DNA of 64,000 bases from Lachnospiraceae bacterium. Its GTDB lineage: Bacteria > Bacillota > Clostridia > Lachnospirales > Lachnospiraceae. The first letter of the stretch is position 1, and each line of letters starts with the position of its first letter. The position numbers and the translations under genes are program-made. The notes beneath the pieces were generated by a model. The model ran no database searches, was not told the DNA's origin, and worked only from the letters and a program-made list of their open reading frames with translations. Shown one piece after another: positions 34,574-44,660 of the stretch. Location: contig JAFZWG010000072.1 of assembly GCA_017617395.1 (NCBI GenBank), forward strand, positions 146,539 through 210,538. Direction: 5' to 3'.

Positions 34574-36040
34574 CTAGCACTTTCCCTTGATCGCGTTCAA
34601 AATCGGCGCGTAACGAACCCGGAATCGCGGCAGTGCGGGCAGCACCGTGACATAGTCGGTCATCCACGTATCCTTCGCTCCGGGCACGGCGTGAGCCTCG
34701 TCGTTCTCACCGGTTGCCGGCGTCGCGATGATCGTGACCGCAAGCTCTCCGCCCGAGAACGCCCCGTCGAAAAATGCACTCGCCAGATCGACGCAGCGCA
34801 CTCCCGGCGCCTTGTAAAACCACTTGCCGTTGACCTCAAGCATCAGATTGAGATCCGCGAGCTCACCGTCAAAGTAGCTCTCGAAGAACACCGGCGCACC
34901 CTCGAGTTCCATCGGGATGCACACGCCCTCGCAGTCCTCCGCCCCGCCGTAGCGAAGCGCAAGCGGCAGCTTCGCCGCCTTCCCATTTTTGCGGGCAGGC
35001 GAGAAGAACGGATCGTGAATGATGTCGCGGTACACCGACATCACCGGCTGCTCGATGCCGTTGTCGGCATTGTTCGGGTCCTCGATCTCGAGTCCGAGGC
35101 GTCCGCGGTCACGGAACTGATACATCGTAAATCCCGAGAGCCAGTGCTCGCGGTCGCTTTTTACAAGGTCACAGAACCGCTTCACCTTCTCGGCCTGGTA
35201 GTACGCTCCGGTCACGTCGCCGTCTGCGTTTAACTCGGACATGACCATCGGCTTCTTGACACCGTCGTTCATCAAAACGTAGCGGCGATAGCTCTTCTTC
35301 GCAAGCTTGTAAATGTCGTCCGTGTCGTAGTCCGCGGCGCTTCTGCCGTCCTCGCACACGTCGTTCGGCCATCCCCAGTGAAGTGCCAGATACCGGTCGA
35401 CGGACACGATGTCCGCAGCCTTTGCGGCCTCCGTGAAGATGTCCTCCATGAGCATTTTCCGCTCCGAGAGCTCCTTGCAGCCATCGAGGCATAAAACGAT
35501 CTTGCAGTTCGGTGCCTCCCTGTGGAACACGCCGCAGGCTCTTACGAAAAATGCAGCCACCTCCTCGTAGCTCGCCCGGCGGTTAAACGAAAACCACGTG
35601 CCGGTCGCCTCATGGTTGATGCGCACCGTCACACGGCCGAAGGTGCGAAGATCGCGCGCCACGGCCGCGATGTGCTCGTCCGATAAAAACGGGTCCATCG
35701 TGATTGTCAGGCACACGTCCTGACCGTGTCTGCGGATGTCGCGCATCTGCGCAAACACCGGACCGTCATGGTCGCCGCCGAGTCCGCCCGTGTACGGGAA
35801 ATAATCATCGTACGGGTAGTCCCACGCAAACGATGCGTCGTGTGCGTGCGCAACGCTCGCCCGCAGAGGCCATCCCTCATCGTTCGGATAGTAACAATAC
35901 ATCAGATTGATCGCGCGGTGCGGCCGGCCGAGCTTCGTCAGCACATAGTCCTGGTTGACATACTCGCCCCGCTCGCTTCCGTCGCAGAGGTCAACGGCGC
36001 AGGCCGCCGGCCCGAAGTGCACAAGATACGGTTTCCTCAT
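34574..36040 (-). CDS. Putative TIM-barrel glycosidase-like protein, family unassigned
   Basis: I do not recognise the family with certainty. The 488-residue protein has no signal peptide, so it should be cytoplasmic. Features of clan GH-A glycosidases: VRINHEATGTWFSFNRR near 140, with a Glu placed like the acid/base of mannanases, and KPMVMSELNADGDVTGAYY near 265, with a Glu placed like the nucleophile. A beta-rich C-terminal part (about 370-480) resembles an accessory sandwich domain. The ATG at 36040 follows AAGGAGG. It sits upstream of the phosphohexomutase and manA genes, hinting at mannose- or glucose-containing substrates. Confidence 0.55.
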   Translation of the reverse strand: MRKPYLVHFGPAACAVDLCDGSERGEYVNQDYVLTKLGRPHRAINLMYCYYPNDEGWPLRASVAHAHDASFAWDYPYDDYFPYTGGLGGDHDGPVFAQMRDIRRHGQDVCLTITMDPFLSDEHIAAVARDLRTFGRVTVRINHEATGTWFSFNRRASYEEVAAFFVRACGVFHREAPNCKIVLCLDGCKELSERKMLMEDIFTEAAKAADIVSVDRYLALHWGWPNDVCEDGRSAADYDTDDIYKLAKKSYRRYVLMNDGVKKPMVMSELNADGDVTGAYYQAEKVKRFCDLVKSDREHWLSGFTMYQFRDRGRLGLEIEDPNNADNGIEQPVMSVYRDIIHDPFFSPARKNGKAAKLPLALRYGGAEDCEGVCIPMELEGAPVFFESYFDGELADLNLMLEVNGKWFYKAPGVRCVDLASAFFDGAFSGGELAVTIIATPATGENDEAHAVPGAKDTWMTDYVTVLPALPRFRVRYAPILNAIKGKC

Positions 36041-36146
36041 AGGGAACCTCCTTTAGACGTAACATTTTTCCGATTCATTTTCCCAAACGATTTCCAAATC
36101 CCAACAAGAATATTCATTGCAAGCTGCTGCCTCCCGCAGGCATTCA

Positions 36147-39119
36147 CTAACGTCCGCGGATCGCGTCGATCGGGCGCTTGCGCGAAAAATGCCATACCGG
36201 CAGGAACGTCGCGACCATCGCGGTCACAAAGGTCACCGCAAAGATGAGAAGCACCTGGCGAAGCCCGAACTCCATCAGGCTGACATGCCAGAACTCCACG
36301 AGATAACCGTTGATCAACGCGGTCAGAATACCCGTGATCAGAGTCGACAAAACAAAGCAGAACGACGCGATCGTCGCGCTCTCGGAACCGAAGATGCGGA
36401 ACACGTCGCCGCCGCGAGAACCGATGGCGCGCAGAATACCGACCTCCTGCCGCTTGTAGGCGATACTCGTCGCGATAAAGCTTGTAAGCATCAATGCGGC
36501 AAACACGGCGAACACGATGCCGATCACGAGCAGAACCTTGTGAAGAATGTTCATCACGATATCGGCGCCGTCAAGCTCGACCGTGTACTTGGTGATGATC
36601 TGGAAGCGATACTTCTCCGGCACACCCTCGTACGTATATTTGATGAAATCGCGCATCTCCTGGCGATCCGTCGGAAGAACGACCATCGCACCGCAATAGT
36701 ACGCGTCGGTTTTTCCGATAAACCCGGCAAGCGCCCCGGGATCCGCCAAAAGAATCGAGTCATCTCTCTTCTTTTCGTACTCCCGGTTCGCATCCTCAAC
36801 CGTCTTCGACGCGTCCGTCTCCAGGATCATCGATTTTGCGCAAAGCTTCAGCGAGCAGTCCTCGATCCCCTCGAAAAATGCATCCTGTCTCGTGATGTAC
36901 AACGGCGCATACGATTGGATCTTCGCTACCAGCTCGGCCAGTTCCGCGTTGCTCAGGCTCTCGAGATACGCATTGTTCAACCGTGTGTCGATGGAGTCGA
37001 GGTTCGGCTGAAGATTATACGATTCGGGCGGTGTCAGATCATCCGGAAGGGCCAGAAGAGTGCCTCCGTCCTTGGCCGCCAGCTGGTTGAATTTTTCGTA
37101 CGCAGCCTTTTCGATTCCCAGGAACTTGCGGTTGTCCGCACTGAGCGTTCCGCGCAGCGCCGCCGTGATCAGCCTGCGGTTTACGACGCAAACAACGCCG
37201 CTCTCGTCCGCATACGTGTCCGGAGCGCAGGAAACGGTTTTAAACTCCTTTTCGGCAGCAATGTCACCGTAGTTTAAGTAGTACACGTTGGACGATGCGT
37301 ACTTGTTGGCGTCGGATCCGAATGTCAGGGAAAACGTCTCCTGACGGCGGATCAGAAAGCTCTCCTTCTGCCGCTCGATGAAGCCCTTCCCGACGAGAAT
37401 ACACGATGCGAGATTGCTCTCCATATCGTACGCAAAATCGGACGCGGCAAGTGCGGCGCGGGCAAAGTTGATGTCCAGTCCGGTGCCTCTGCGTTCGGAG
37501 TTGCCCTTCTCGCCGATCAGCGAAATGATCTTGGACATAACCTCCATATAGTCAAGCTTCGTGTCGATGATACCGCTGACGGTGACCTTCGTCCCGTTGG
37601 AAAGCACAAACGTTTTTCCGATCATATCGGACATCTTCGGTATTTTACTTCCCGAGAGAAGCGCCGAGTTTCGGATCATCTCGTATGTGACCTTACTGAT
37701 GGCAATCTCATCCCTGCTACCGTCGGGAAGCTCGCCGAGCACAAGCTCCGCGTTAAATGCAGGCAGCATGTCGGCCGAGATCTCCAGGAAACGCGACGCA
37801 CTTGTCACCGAGACCGACAAAATTCCGTCGGCATCGGCAAATTCCATTCCGTCCAGATAATCAACAGAGAGGCTGCCGAGCTTGCGCACCGGATACACCG
37901 TAACGCCTTTTTGCGCAATCAGCGATGCCATCTCCTCATCGGAGCATTTCAAGTCGGAAGACGTCGTAAAAAAGCCCTCCTGTATCCCGTCGTCACGAGT
38001 TTCATACCACTCATACTCCGTGTATACCGTCTTCACATCATTTTCCAAAAAGACCTTGCTGACGGTCTTCTCGTAGTTGTAGTCCGCAAGTGTCGAGGCA
38101 AAGCCGAACAGGCAAAATGCAATCGTCGACATCAAAAGCGTGAAGAACAGCTTGACCTTCTTGTTCTTTAGACTCGAGACACCGATCCGGAATGCTCTTG
38201 TCATCGGAAGCTTCGACTTTGTCTTCGTAAACGTCTGCTCGCCATACTCGTAGTCTGACTCGTCGGTCGTAGCAAACGAAAAACCTCTCGTCAGATTGTC
38301 ATCCACGCGGATCTTCAATTTCTCCTCCGCGTGATCCGCCAGGTAGCGGTTGATCATCTCGCGGTCCGCTTCGGTGAGCTCGTAGCCGCCCGGCACCTTG
38401 CAGGTTCCGTTGGCAATTACCGGCTTCCTCTCGACCTCCGTGACCGCCGTTTTCTCGACATCGGAGATGATCTCCCCGTCCGCAAGCTCGATGATACGGT
38501 CGGCAAACTGCTCCGAATACTCGCGGTCGTGCGAAACGATGATCACAAGCTTCGTCTCCGAAAGCTTCTTAAGAAGCTCAAACACCGCTCTGCCGGTCTT
38601 GCTGTCCAAAGCGCCGGTCGGCTCGTCCGCTAAGATCATCTTCGGATTCTTCACAAGGGCACGCGCGATGGCGACTCTCTGCAACTGACCGCCGGAGAGC
38701 TCGTTCGGACGACGGTTTGCGTAATTTGCCAGGTCAACCTCCTCCAGGATCGCGGAAATCTCCTCCGAGGTCGCCTTTCGGCCCTGCAGCTCGATCGCAA
38801 GAGCAATATTCACACCGACCGTAAACTCCGGAAGCACATTGTACTCCTGGAAGATAAAACCGACGCAGGCGTTTCGGTACGAATCAAAATCCGACTGCGA
38901 AAAATTCTTCGTGGAAACACCGTCCAGCACGATATCGCCCTCGTCGTAGCGGTCCAGACCGCCGATCAGGTTGAGAAGCGTCGATTTGCCGGAACCGGAT
39001 TTGCCGAGCAAAAAGACCATGCCCTTCTCCGGGAACCGGATGGAAACGTCTTTGACCGCCGCGACCGAAAGACCGCTTTTCGGCTTGTATGTTTTCTTTA
39101 AATGCAATACCTCTAACAT
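36147..39119 (-). CDS. ABC transporter, ATPase fused to an FtsX-type permease (paralogue 1)
   Basis: MacB-like exporter in one chain, 990 residues. The N-terminal ATPase (1-225) has Walker A GKSGSGKSTLLNLIGG, signature [15 protein letters not shown] and Walker B MILADEPTGALD. A linker with EADREMINRYLADH follows, then a membrane segment near 310-335, an extracellular domain of about 500 residues, and three C-terminal segments with the FtsX motif RQEVGILRAIGSRGGDVF, ending KRPIDAIRG. The ATG at 39119 follows GGGGGAAATTACA. It lies 12 bases downstream of its paralogue, so a heterodimer is likely. Substrate unknown; related proteins export peptides or give antimicrobial resistance. Confidence 0.88.
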   Translation of the reverse strand: MLEVLHLKKTYKPKSGLSVAAVKDVSIRFPEKGMVFLLGKSGSGKSTLLNLIGGLDRYDEGDIVLDGVSTKNFSQSDFDSYRNACVGFIFQEYNVLPEFTVGVNIALAIELQGRKATSEEISAILEEVDLANYANRRPNELSGGQLQRVAIARALVKNPKMILADEPTGALDSKTGRAVFELLKKLSETKLVIIVSHDREYSEQFADRIIELADGEIISDVEKTAVTEVERKPVIANGTCKVPGGYELTEADREMINRYLADHAEEKLKIRVDDNLTRGFSFATTDESDYEYGEQTFTKTKSKLPMTRAFRIGVSSLKNKKVKLFFTLLMSTIAFCLFGFASTLADYNYEKTVSKVFLENDVKTVYTEYEWYETRDDGIQEGFFTTSSDLKCSDEEMASLIAQKGVTVYPVRKLGSLSVDYLDGMEFADADGILSVSVTSASRFLEISADMLPAFNAELVLGELPDGSRDEIAISKVTYEMIRNSALLSGSKIPKMSDMIGKTFVLSNGTKVTVSGIIDTKLDYMEVMSKIISLIGEKGNSERRGTGLDINFARAALAASDFAYDMESNLASCILVGKGFIERQKESFLIRRQETFSLTFGSDANKYASSNVYYLNYGDIAAEKEFKTVSCAPDTYADESGVVCVVNRRLITAALRGTLSADNRKFLGIEKAAYEKFNQLAAKDGGTLLALPDDLTPPESYNLQPNLDSIDTRLNNAYLESLSNAELAELVAKIQSYAPLYITRQDAFFEGIEDCSLKLCAKSMILETDASKTVEDANREYEKKRDDSILLADPGALAGFIGKTDAYYCGAMVVLPTDRQEMRDFIKYTYEGVPEKYRFQIITKYTVELDGADIVMNILHKVLLVIGIVFAVFAALMLTSFIATSIAYKRQEVGILRAIGSRGGDVFRIFGSESATIASFCFVLSTLITGILTALINGYLVEFWHVSLMEFGLRQVLLIFAVTFVTAMVATFLPVWHFSRKRPIDAIRGR

Positions 39120-39131
39120 TGTAATTTCCCC

Positions 39132-41894
39132 CTATCTGCCGCGAATGACATCGATCGGCTTCCTTCTCGCAATGCCCCACACCGGAAGGAACGTGGCAAT
39201 GATCGCCACAAGCGCCGCAATTCCGAACGTAACCAGCGTCTGTCTGGCTCCGAAATGCAGTAACTCTATATTTTTCGTGTAATAACTCTGTGCCGCCCCG
39301 TTGTTGATGGAACGGACGATCGTGCGCGCCAAAAGCGTGGCAATCAAGCCGTTTACAAACGCGATCACGGCCGTCTCACAGAGGAAGATACGGTACACGT
39401 CGAGACTTCTCGCACCGAGCGCCCGGAGCACACCGATCTCCTGCTTTTTGTGGATGATACTGTTCGCGATAAAAACCGCGAACAACACCGCGGAAAATGC
39501 CGCCAGCACGGCGCCGACCCAGCGAAGCACAGGCTTCGCCCTATCCGCGGCCTCGCTGATCATGTCGACCGCCATCAACTCGTACGCGGTCGGATCGTAT
39601 CTGGTACCGTCGTGTTCCTCGTACAAAAAGTCGACGAGTTTGCGAAGTTTCGAATACTCCGAGGGAACTCTCGCAAACAGTGTGCTGTAGCCCGTCTCCA
39701 CCGCACCCCGAAGCGCCTGATATCCTGCGTCGGAGATTGCCACGTAAGAATTCGAGCGTTTCCACAACGAAGAATCCTCGTCGTCCGGAACAACGATTCC
39801 GGCAAGGCAATACGTTTTGCCGTTTTCGTCTTTAAACTCATAATCGCCGCTGAACACGGCCAACAGTCTTGCGTACTCGGCACGACGTTCCGCAACCGGC
39901 GTCTCCTGCTGCCAGTCATACGGCGAGGTCTCCTCGGTATGCGGGAGTACGTCGTAAAAAATGCTCATGGCCTCCGCCTCGGAGAGCACCAATACGGACT
40001 CATCGGCAAGAAGCGCTTCCGCGTCCTTTAGAAACGCGATTTCGGACGCGTCGAGACTCGAGACAGGCGCCGCAGAGGAAAACGTGCCGAGGATCATATC
40101 TTCGTCATCTTTTGCGCACACGCGGATGACCTGCTCCTGCGGGAACGATAACACCGGAGATCCGTTCATGGAAACATACTCTCCGTACCCCGGAGTACAG
40201 AACAGCGCTGCAGGAAGTCCGTAGGCACACTCCGTCTGGCACAGCTCCGTTGCGATGTAATCGGCAAACGCTTCCGCCTGGCTCTTCTGCTTTGTCTCGT
40301 CGAACAGCTCCATGTAATGTGCGACATCCACCGGGATATCGATGATTCCGACGATCGCCAGATCCGTGTCGAAGGCGCGGAAGGATTTGCCGTTAAAGCT
40401 GTTCAGAATATCCTCATACGTCTTGTTCTTGAAGTTCGAATTGTAGCGAAGAATGCTGTCCGCGGCAAGCGTGGAGATGCAGATTTCATTTTCCGCAGCC
40501 GGAAGACGTCCCTTGACAATCGTCGCTCCAAGAGCCGACAGCACATGCTCATCGACCTCGATGACTCCGATGCTGAATCGCGGATACAGCGTCCCTTCCA
40601 TTCGATCCTCGCTCTGGTTGCGGTCTCCGAACCAGATTCCGAGGCCGCTGTAGGAAGGAACAAACTCGATGCCCGTGTCCTTCCCCATCTTTGTAATCTC
40701 CTCCTCGGAGATCATAAAGTTATAGTTTGAGTAATCATTCCAGTTCGCGGGCTGTTTCTGCAGCGTAAGGAACTTGCGCCCCGAGCGCACCAGGGAGTCC
40801 GTCGCACATGTGTTGTGGTCAAATGCCGCAAACGTGTCGGCGATCGCAAACAGCGTGAGTGCCGCCACCGACAGCAATACCGTAAAGAACAGACCGAGCT
40901 TTTTGTGCTTGATCGAGTTCACACCGATTCCGAAGCTGCGCTTCCACGGCAGTTTCGACTTGATCAGCGAAAAATGCTTCCCCTCGAACTCGATCGCGTC
41001 CTCGTTCGTCGCAAAGAACCGCTCCTTCTTGGGCGTCACCACAGAGCCCTCCGTCAGAAGCACATTGCCGTCCTTCTGCAGCTCGAGGTAGCGGTTGATC
41101 TTCTCGCGGTCCTCGTCCGTCAGGACGTAGCCGGCGTCGACCATCAGGCCGTCGCGCTCCACGGTGATGCCGTCCTCGGGCGGAAACACGGTCTCCTGCA
41201 CGCCCGACAGCTCCGACAACGGCTTGAGCTCCTCATCGGAGATCACACAGCCGTCCGCAAGTTCGATGATGCGGTCCGCATACTGCTCCGAATAGTCGCG
41301 GTCGTGCGAAACGATGATCACAAGCTTTCGCTTCGAAAGCTTCTTGAGCGTCTCAAACACATCGCGGCCGGTCGCGCTGTCCAACGCGCCGGTCGGCTCG
41401 TCCGCAAGGATGATGTCCGGGTCCTTGATGAGCGCACGTGCGATCGCCACACGCTGCAGCTGACCTCCCGAGAGCTCGTTCGGCTTGCGCTTTGCGTAAT
41501 CGGTGAGCCCGACCTCCGCAAGCAGCTCGCTGATGCGCTCGTTTGTCGCACGCTTCCCCTGAAGCTCCATCGCGAGCGCGATGTTTGCGCCGACGTTGAA
41601 CTCCGGCAGCACATTATAGTCCTGGAAAATGAAGCCCACATAAGTGTTTCGGTACGAGTCCATCATCGCGTTCGAAAAATCCTTCGTGGACTTTCCGTGG
41701 ATGATGATATCCCCGGAATCGTAGCGGTCCAGCGCACCCAGCAGATGAAGCAGGGTGGATTTGCCGCTTCCCGAGCGACCCAGAATAAAGACCATGCCCC
41801 TCTCCGGGAATCGCAAACTGATGTTTTTTGTGGCTTCGACGACGACACCGTCGCGCGAACGGTACGTCTTGCACAGGTTCTTTACCTCCAGCAT
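39132..41894 (-). CDS. ABC transporter, ATPase fused to an FtsX-type permease (paralogue 2)
   Basis: Same architecture as the next gene, 920 residues: ATPase (Walker A GRSGSGKSTLLHLLGALD, signature [16 protein letters not shown], Walker B IILADEPTGALDS), a linker with DEDREKINRYLELQKDG, one membrane segment (KLGLFFTVLLSVAALTLFAI, about 335-355), a large extracellular domain, and three C-terminal membrane segments with KQEIGVLRALGARSLDVYRI. The ends match (RRKPIDVIRG here). The ATPase domains are close copies while the extracellular domains differ strongly, as expected for two non-equivalent halves. No two-component sensor is adjacent. Confidence 0.88.
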   Translation of the reverse strand: MLEVKNLCKTYRSRDGVVVEATKNISLRFPERGMVFILGRSGSGKSTLLHLLGALDRYDSGDIIIHGKSTKDFSNAMMDSYRNTYVGFIFQDYNVLPEFNVGANIALAMELQGKRATNERISELLAEVGLTDYAKRKPNELSGGQLQRVAIARALIKDPDIILADEPTGALDSATGRDVFETLKKLSKRKLVIIVSHDRDYSEQYADRIIELADGCVISDEELKPLSELSGVQETVFPPEDGITVERDGLMVDAGYVLTDEDREKINRYLELQKDGNVLLTEGSVVTPKKERFFATNEDAIEFEGKHFSLIKSKLPWKRSFGIGVNSIKHKKLGLFFTVLLSVAALTLFAIADTFAAFDHNTCATDSLVRSGRKFLTLQKQPANWNDYSNYNFMISEEEITKMGKDTGIEFVPSYSGLGIWFGDRNQSEDRMEGTLYPRFSIGVIEVDEHVLSALGATIVKGRLPAAENEICISTLAADSILRYNSNFKNKTYEDILNSFNGKSFRAFDTDLAIVGIIDIPVDVAHYMELFDETKQKSQAEAFADYIATELCQTECAYGLPAALFCTPGYGEYVSMNGSPVLSFPQEQVIRVCAKDDEDMILGTFSSAAPVSSLDASEIAFLKDAEALLADESVLVLSEAEAMSIFYDVLPHTEETSPYDWQQETPVAERRAEYARLLAVFSGDYEFKDENGKTYCLAGIVVPDDEDSSLWKRSNSYVAISDAGYQALRGAVETGYSTLFARVPSEYSKLRKLVDFLYEEHDGTRYDPTAYELMAVDMISEAADRAKPVLRWVGAVLAAFSAVLFAVFIANSIIHKKQEIGVLRALGARSLDVYRIFLCETAVIAFVNGLIATLLARTIVRSINNGAAQSYYTKNIELLHFGARQTLVTFGIAALVAIIATFLPVWGIARRKPIDVIRGR

Positions 41895-41934
41895 TGTAAT
41901 AATCCCCCATTGATATTAGTTCAACACCCGAAGC

Positions 41935-44595
41935 CTAGCCCGAGTGGTTGATCTCGTCCTGCAGCTTGTACAAAAGATTCAACGCATCGATCGGCGTGAC
42001 GGTCGCGAGGTCGAGCTCGCGGATTCGCTCCGCAATCTCGGCGTATGCCGCATTTCCGAACATCGACATCTGATTCGGAGCAGCATCCTTATGTCTCGGC
42101 ACCCACGAATCGTCCGTGTTCGGCACGACCGCGTCGCGGAAGATCTCTCTTGTGCGCTCCGCAAGGTCATTTTGCGTCAATTGTTCGACGAGCTCCTGCG
42201 CGCGCTTAAGAACCTCCTCCGGCACGCCTGCAAGGCGGGCCACCTGGATACCGTAGCTCTTGTCGGCACCGCCGCGAACGATTTTGCGAAGGAACACGAT
42301 GGAATCGCCCTGCTCCTTCACGGCGATGCAGTAGTTGCACACGCCGCCCAATTTGCCCTCAAGCTCCGTGAGCTCGTGGTAGTGCGTTGCAAACAAGGTC
42401 TTCGCGCCGATGATCTTTCGGTTTGCCACATGCTCGATCACGGCCCACGCGATGGCGAGACCGTCGAACGTCGACGTGCCGCGGCCGATCTCATCGAGGA
42501 TCAGAAGGCTTCTCTTGGTCGCGTTCTTTAAGATGTTGGCAACCTCATTCATCTCCACCATGAACGTGGACTGGCCGGTGCTTAAGTCATCCGACGCACC
42601 GACGCGAGTGAAGATGCGGTCGACGATGCCGATATCCGCCTCCTTCGCCGGCACGTAGGACCCGATCTGCGCGAGCAGAACGATCAACGCGCACTGGCGC
42701 ATGTAGGTGGATTTGCCGGCCATATTCGGTCCGGTGATGATCGCCACGCGGTTGTCATCGCCGTCCAAAGTTGTATTGTTAGCGACAAATGTACCTCCCG
42801 GCAGCAGCTGCTCCACAACCGGATGGCGTCCGTCAACAATATGAATCTTGCCCTGCTTGTTGATCTGCGGGCACACGTAATGGTTGTGCTCCGCGACATA
42901 CGCAAGCGAGGCGATTGCATCCAAAACGGCAACCGCCTTCGCGGTCTTTTGAATGCGCGTAATCTCCGCGGCAACCGCGTCGCGCACGTCCGTAAAGATG
43001 CGGTACTCCAGCGCGTAGAGACGGTCCTCCGCGTTGACGATCGTGTCCTCGAGCTCCTTCAGTTCCGGCGTCGTGTAGCGCTCGGCGCCCGAGAGCGTCT
43101 GCTTTCTCGACCACTCCTCCGGCACGAGGTCCTTAAAGGAGTTCGTAACCTCCAGAAAATACCCGAACACATTGTTGTATTTGATTCTCAGATTCTTGAT
43201 CCCGGTGCGGTCCCGCTCTCTCGCCTCGAGCTCCGCTAACCACTGCTTGCCCTGCGTCTTCGCAGCGCGCAGGCGGTCAACCTCCTCGTTGAAGCCGTCC
43301 CGGATCATGCCGCCCTCGCGGACCGTAAACGGCGGGTCCGGCTTGATGGCGGTGTCGATCTTCTCCTCGAGATCCTCCAAAGGATCGAGGTCCGCGAGCT
43401 CGCTCACGATAAGCTTGCTCTTAAAGTCCGTGAGGAGTCTGCGGATGTGCGGAAGCATCGAGAGCGACTGGGCAAATGCTCTCAAATCTCTCGGGTTCGC
43501 GCTCCGGTAGCTCACGCGGCACACAAGCCGCTCGAGGTCGTAGATCGAGTTCAAATACTCGCGAAGCTCCTCCCTCGTCATGAGGTTTTCATTCATCTCC
43601 GCGATTGCCGCCTGCCGCGCCAAAATCGCGTCGCGGTTGATGAGCGGCTGCTCCACGAAGGTGCGCAGAAGTCTCGCACCCATCGCGGTCTTCGTCTTAT
43701 CGATGACCCACAGAAGCGAGCCGCGCTTTTTCTTCTCGCGCATCGTCTCCGTGAGCTCCAAGTTTCTTCTCGTAGCCGTGTCGAGGATCATGTAATCGCC
43801 CGAGGAATACGGCTGAATTCTCGTGATGTGCGACAGCTCGGTCATCTGCGTCTGGTAGAGATACGCAAGCACCGTTCCGGCAGTGACGCACCCGGTCTCC
43901 ATGCTTCCCAGGCCCAGCACGTGGCGGCTTCCCGCCTTAAAATGCGACAATAAAAGCCGCTCGCACACATCCGCTTCGTACGCCTGTCCGGAGATGACCG
44001 TGACGGTCACACCGGTGCGCGCCTTGAGCTCCTCCAGATCAACGCCCGAGATTTGAAACTCGGGGTTGCACAACAGCTCCGCTGGGGCATGGCGGATGAT
44101 CTCGTCGGAGCATTTTCTGGCCGTGTTCACCTCCGTCACGAAAAAATCGCCGGTGGAGACGTCCACGGTCGCAACGCCGAAGACACCGTCCATCCACAGC
44201 GCACCCATGAGGTACACATTTTTCTTTTCGTCGATGTTGTCGGCGAACACGTTCGTGCCGGGCGTGACGATTCGCGTGACACCGCGCTTCACCATGCCCT
44301 TGGCTTCCTTCGGGTCCTCAAGCTGGTCGCACACAGCGACGCGGTATCCCTTCTCCACAAGGCGACTGATGTACTCCTCCACGGCATGGTGCGGCACGCC
44401 GCACATCGGCGCGCGCTCGGCGAGACCGCAGTCGCGGCCCGTAAGCGTCAGCTCGAGTTCGCGCGAAGCATTTACCGCATCGTCGAAGAACATTTCATAA
44501 AAATCCCCGAGTCGATAAAACAAAAAACAATCCGGATATTGTTTTTTAATCTCCAGATAGTGTTCCATCATCGGGGATAGTTTTTCTTTCTTCAT
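41935..44595 (-). CDS. mutS: DNA mismatch repair protein MutS
   Basis: Recognises mismatches and small loops and recruits MutL. The mismatch-binding domain I has DCFLFYRLGDFYEMFFDDA with the Phe-X-Glu wedge (GDFYEMF); connector, lever and clamp follow; the C-terminal ATPase has Walker A ITGPNMAGKSTYMRQ and Walker B LLILDEIGRGTSTFDG. The ATG at 44595 (MKKEKLSPMMEHYL, 886 residues) matches family N-termini; a start ten codons upstream is possible and neither has an ideal ribosome site. No mutL gene in the window. It follows rnhA and a membrane MutS-like gene on the same strand. Confidence 0.96.
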   Translation of the reverse strand: MKKEKLSPMMEHYLEIKKQYPDCFLFYRLGDFYEMFFDDAVNASRELELTLTGRDCGLAERAPMCGVPHHAVEEYISRLVEKGYRVAVCDQLEDPKEAKGMVKRGVTRIVTPGTNVFADNIDEKKNVYLMGALWMDGVFGVATVDVSTGDFFVTEVNTARKCSDEIIRHAPAELLCNPEFQISGVDLEELKARTGVTVTVISGQAYEADVCERLLLSHFKAGSRHVLGLGSMETGCVTAGTVLAYLYQTQMTELSHITRIQPYSSGDYMILDTATRRNLELTETMREKKKRGSLLWVIDKTKTAMGARLLRTFVEQPLINRDAILARQAAIAEMNENLMTREELREYLNSIYDLERLVCRVSYRSANPRDLRAFAQSLSMLPHIRRLLTDFKSKLIVSELADLDPLEDLEEKIDTAIKPDPPFTVREGGMIRDGFNEEVDRLRAAKTQGKQWLAELEARERDRTGIKNLRIKYNNVFGYFLEVTNSFKDLVPEEWSRKQTLSGAERYTTPELKELEDTIVNAEDRLYALEYRIFTDVRDAVAAEITRIQKTAKAVAVLDAIASLAYVAEHNHYVCPQINKQGKIHIVDGRHPVVEQLLPGGTFVANNTTLDGDDNRVAIITGPNMAGKSTYMRQCALIVLLAQIGSYVPAKEADIGIVDRIFTRVGASDDLSTGQSTFMVEMNEVANILKNATKRSLLILDEIGRGTSTFDGLAIAWAVIEHVANRKIIGAKTLFATHYHELTELEGKLGGVCNYCIAVKEQGDSIVFLRKIVRGGADKSYGIQVARLAGVPEEVLKRAQELVEQLTQNDLAERTREIFRDAVVPNTDDSWVPRHKDAAPNQMSMFGNAAYAEIAERIRELDLATVTPIDALNLLYKLQDEINHSG

Positions 44596-44660
44596 GACCG
44601 TTACAACCCTTTCCGTGAAATTCATTCCGAAGGGATAGTGTTATGCACACCATCGGGAAA

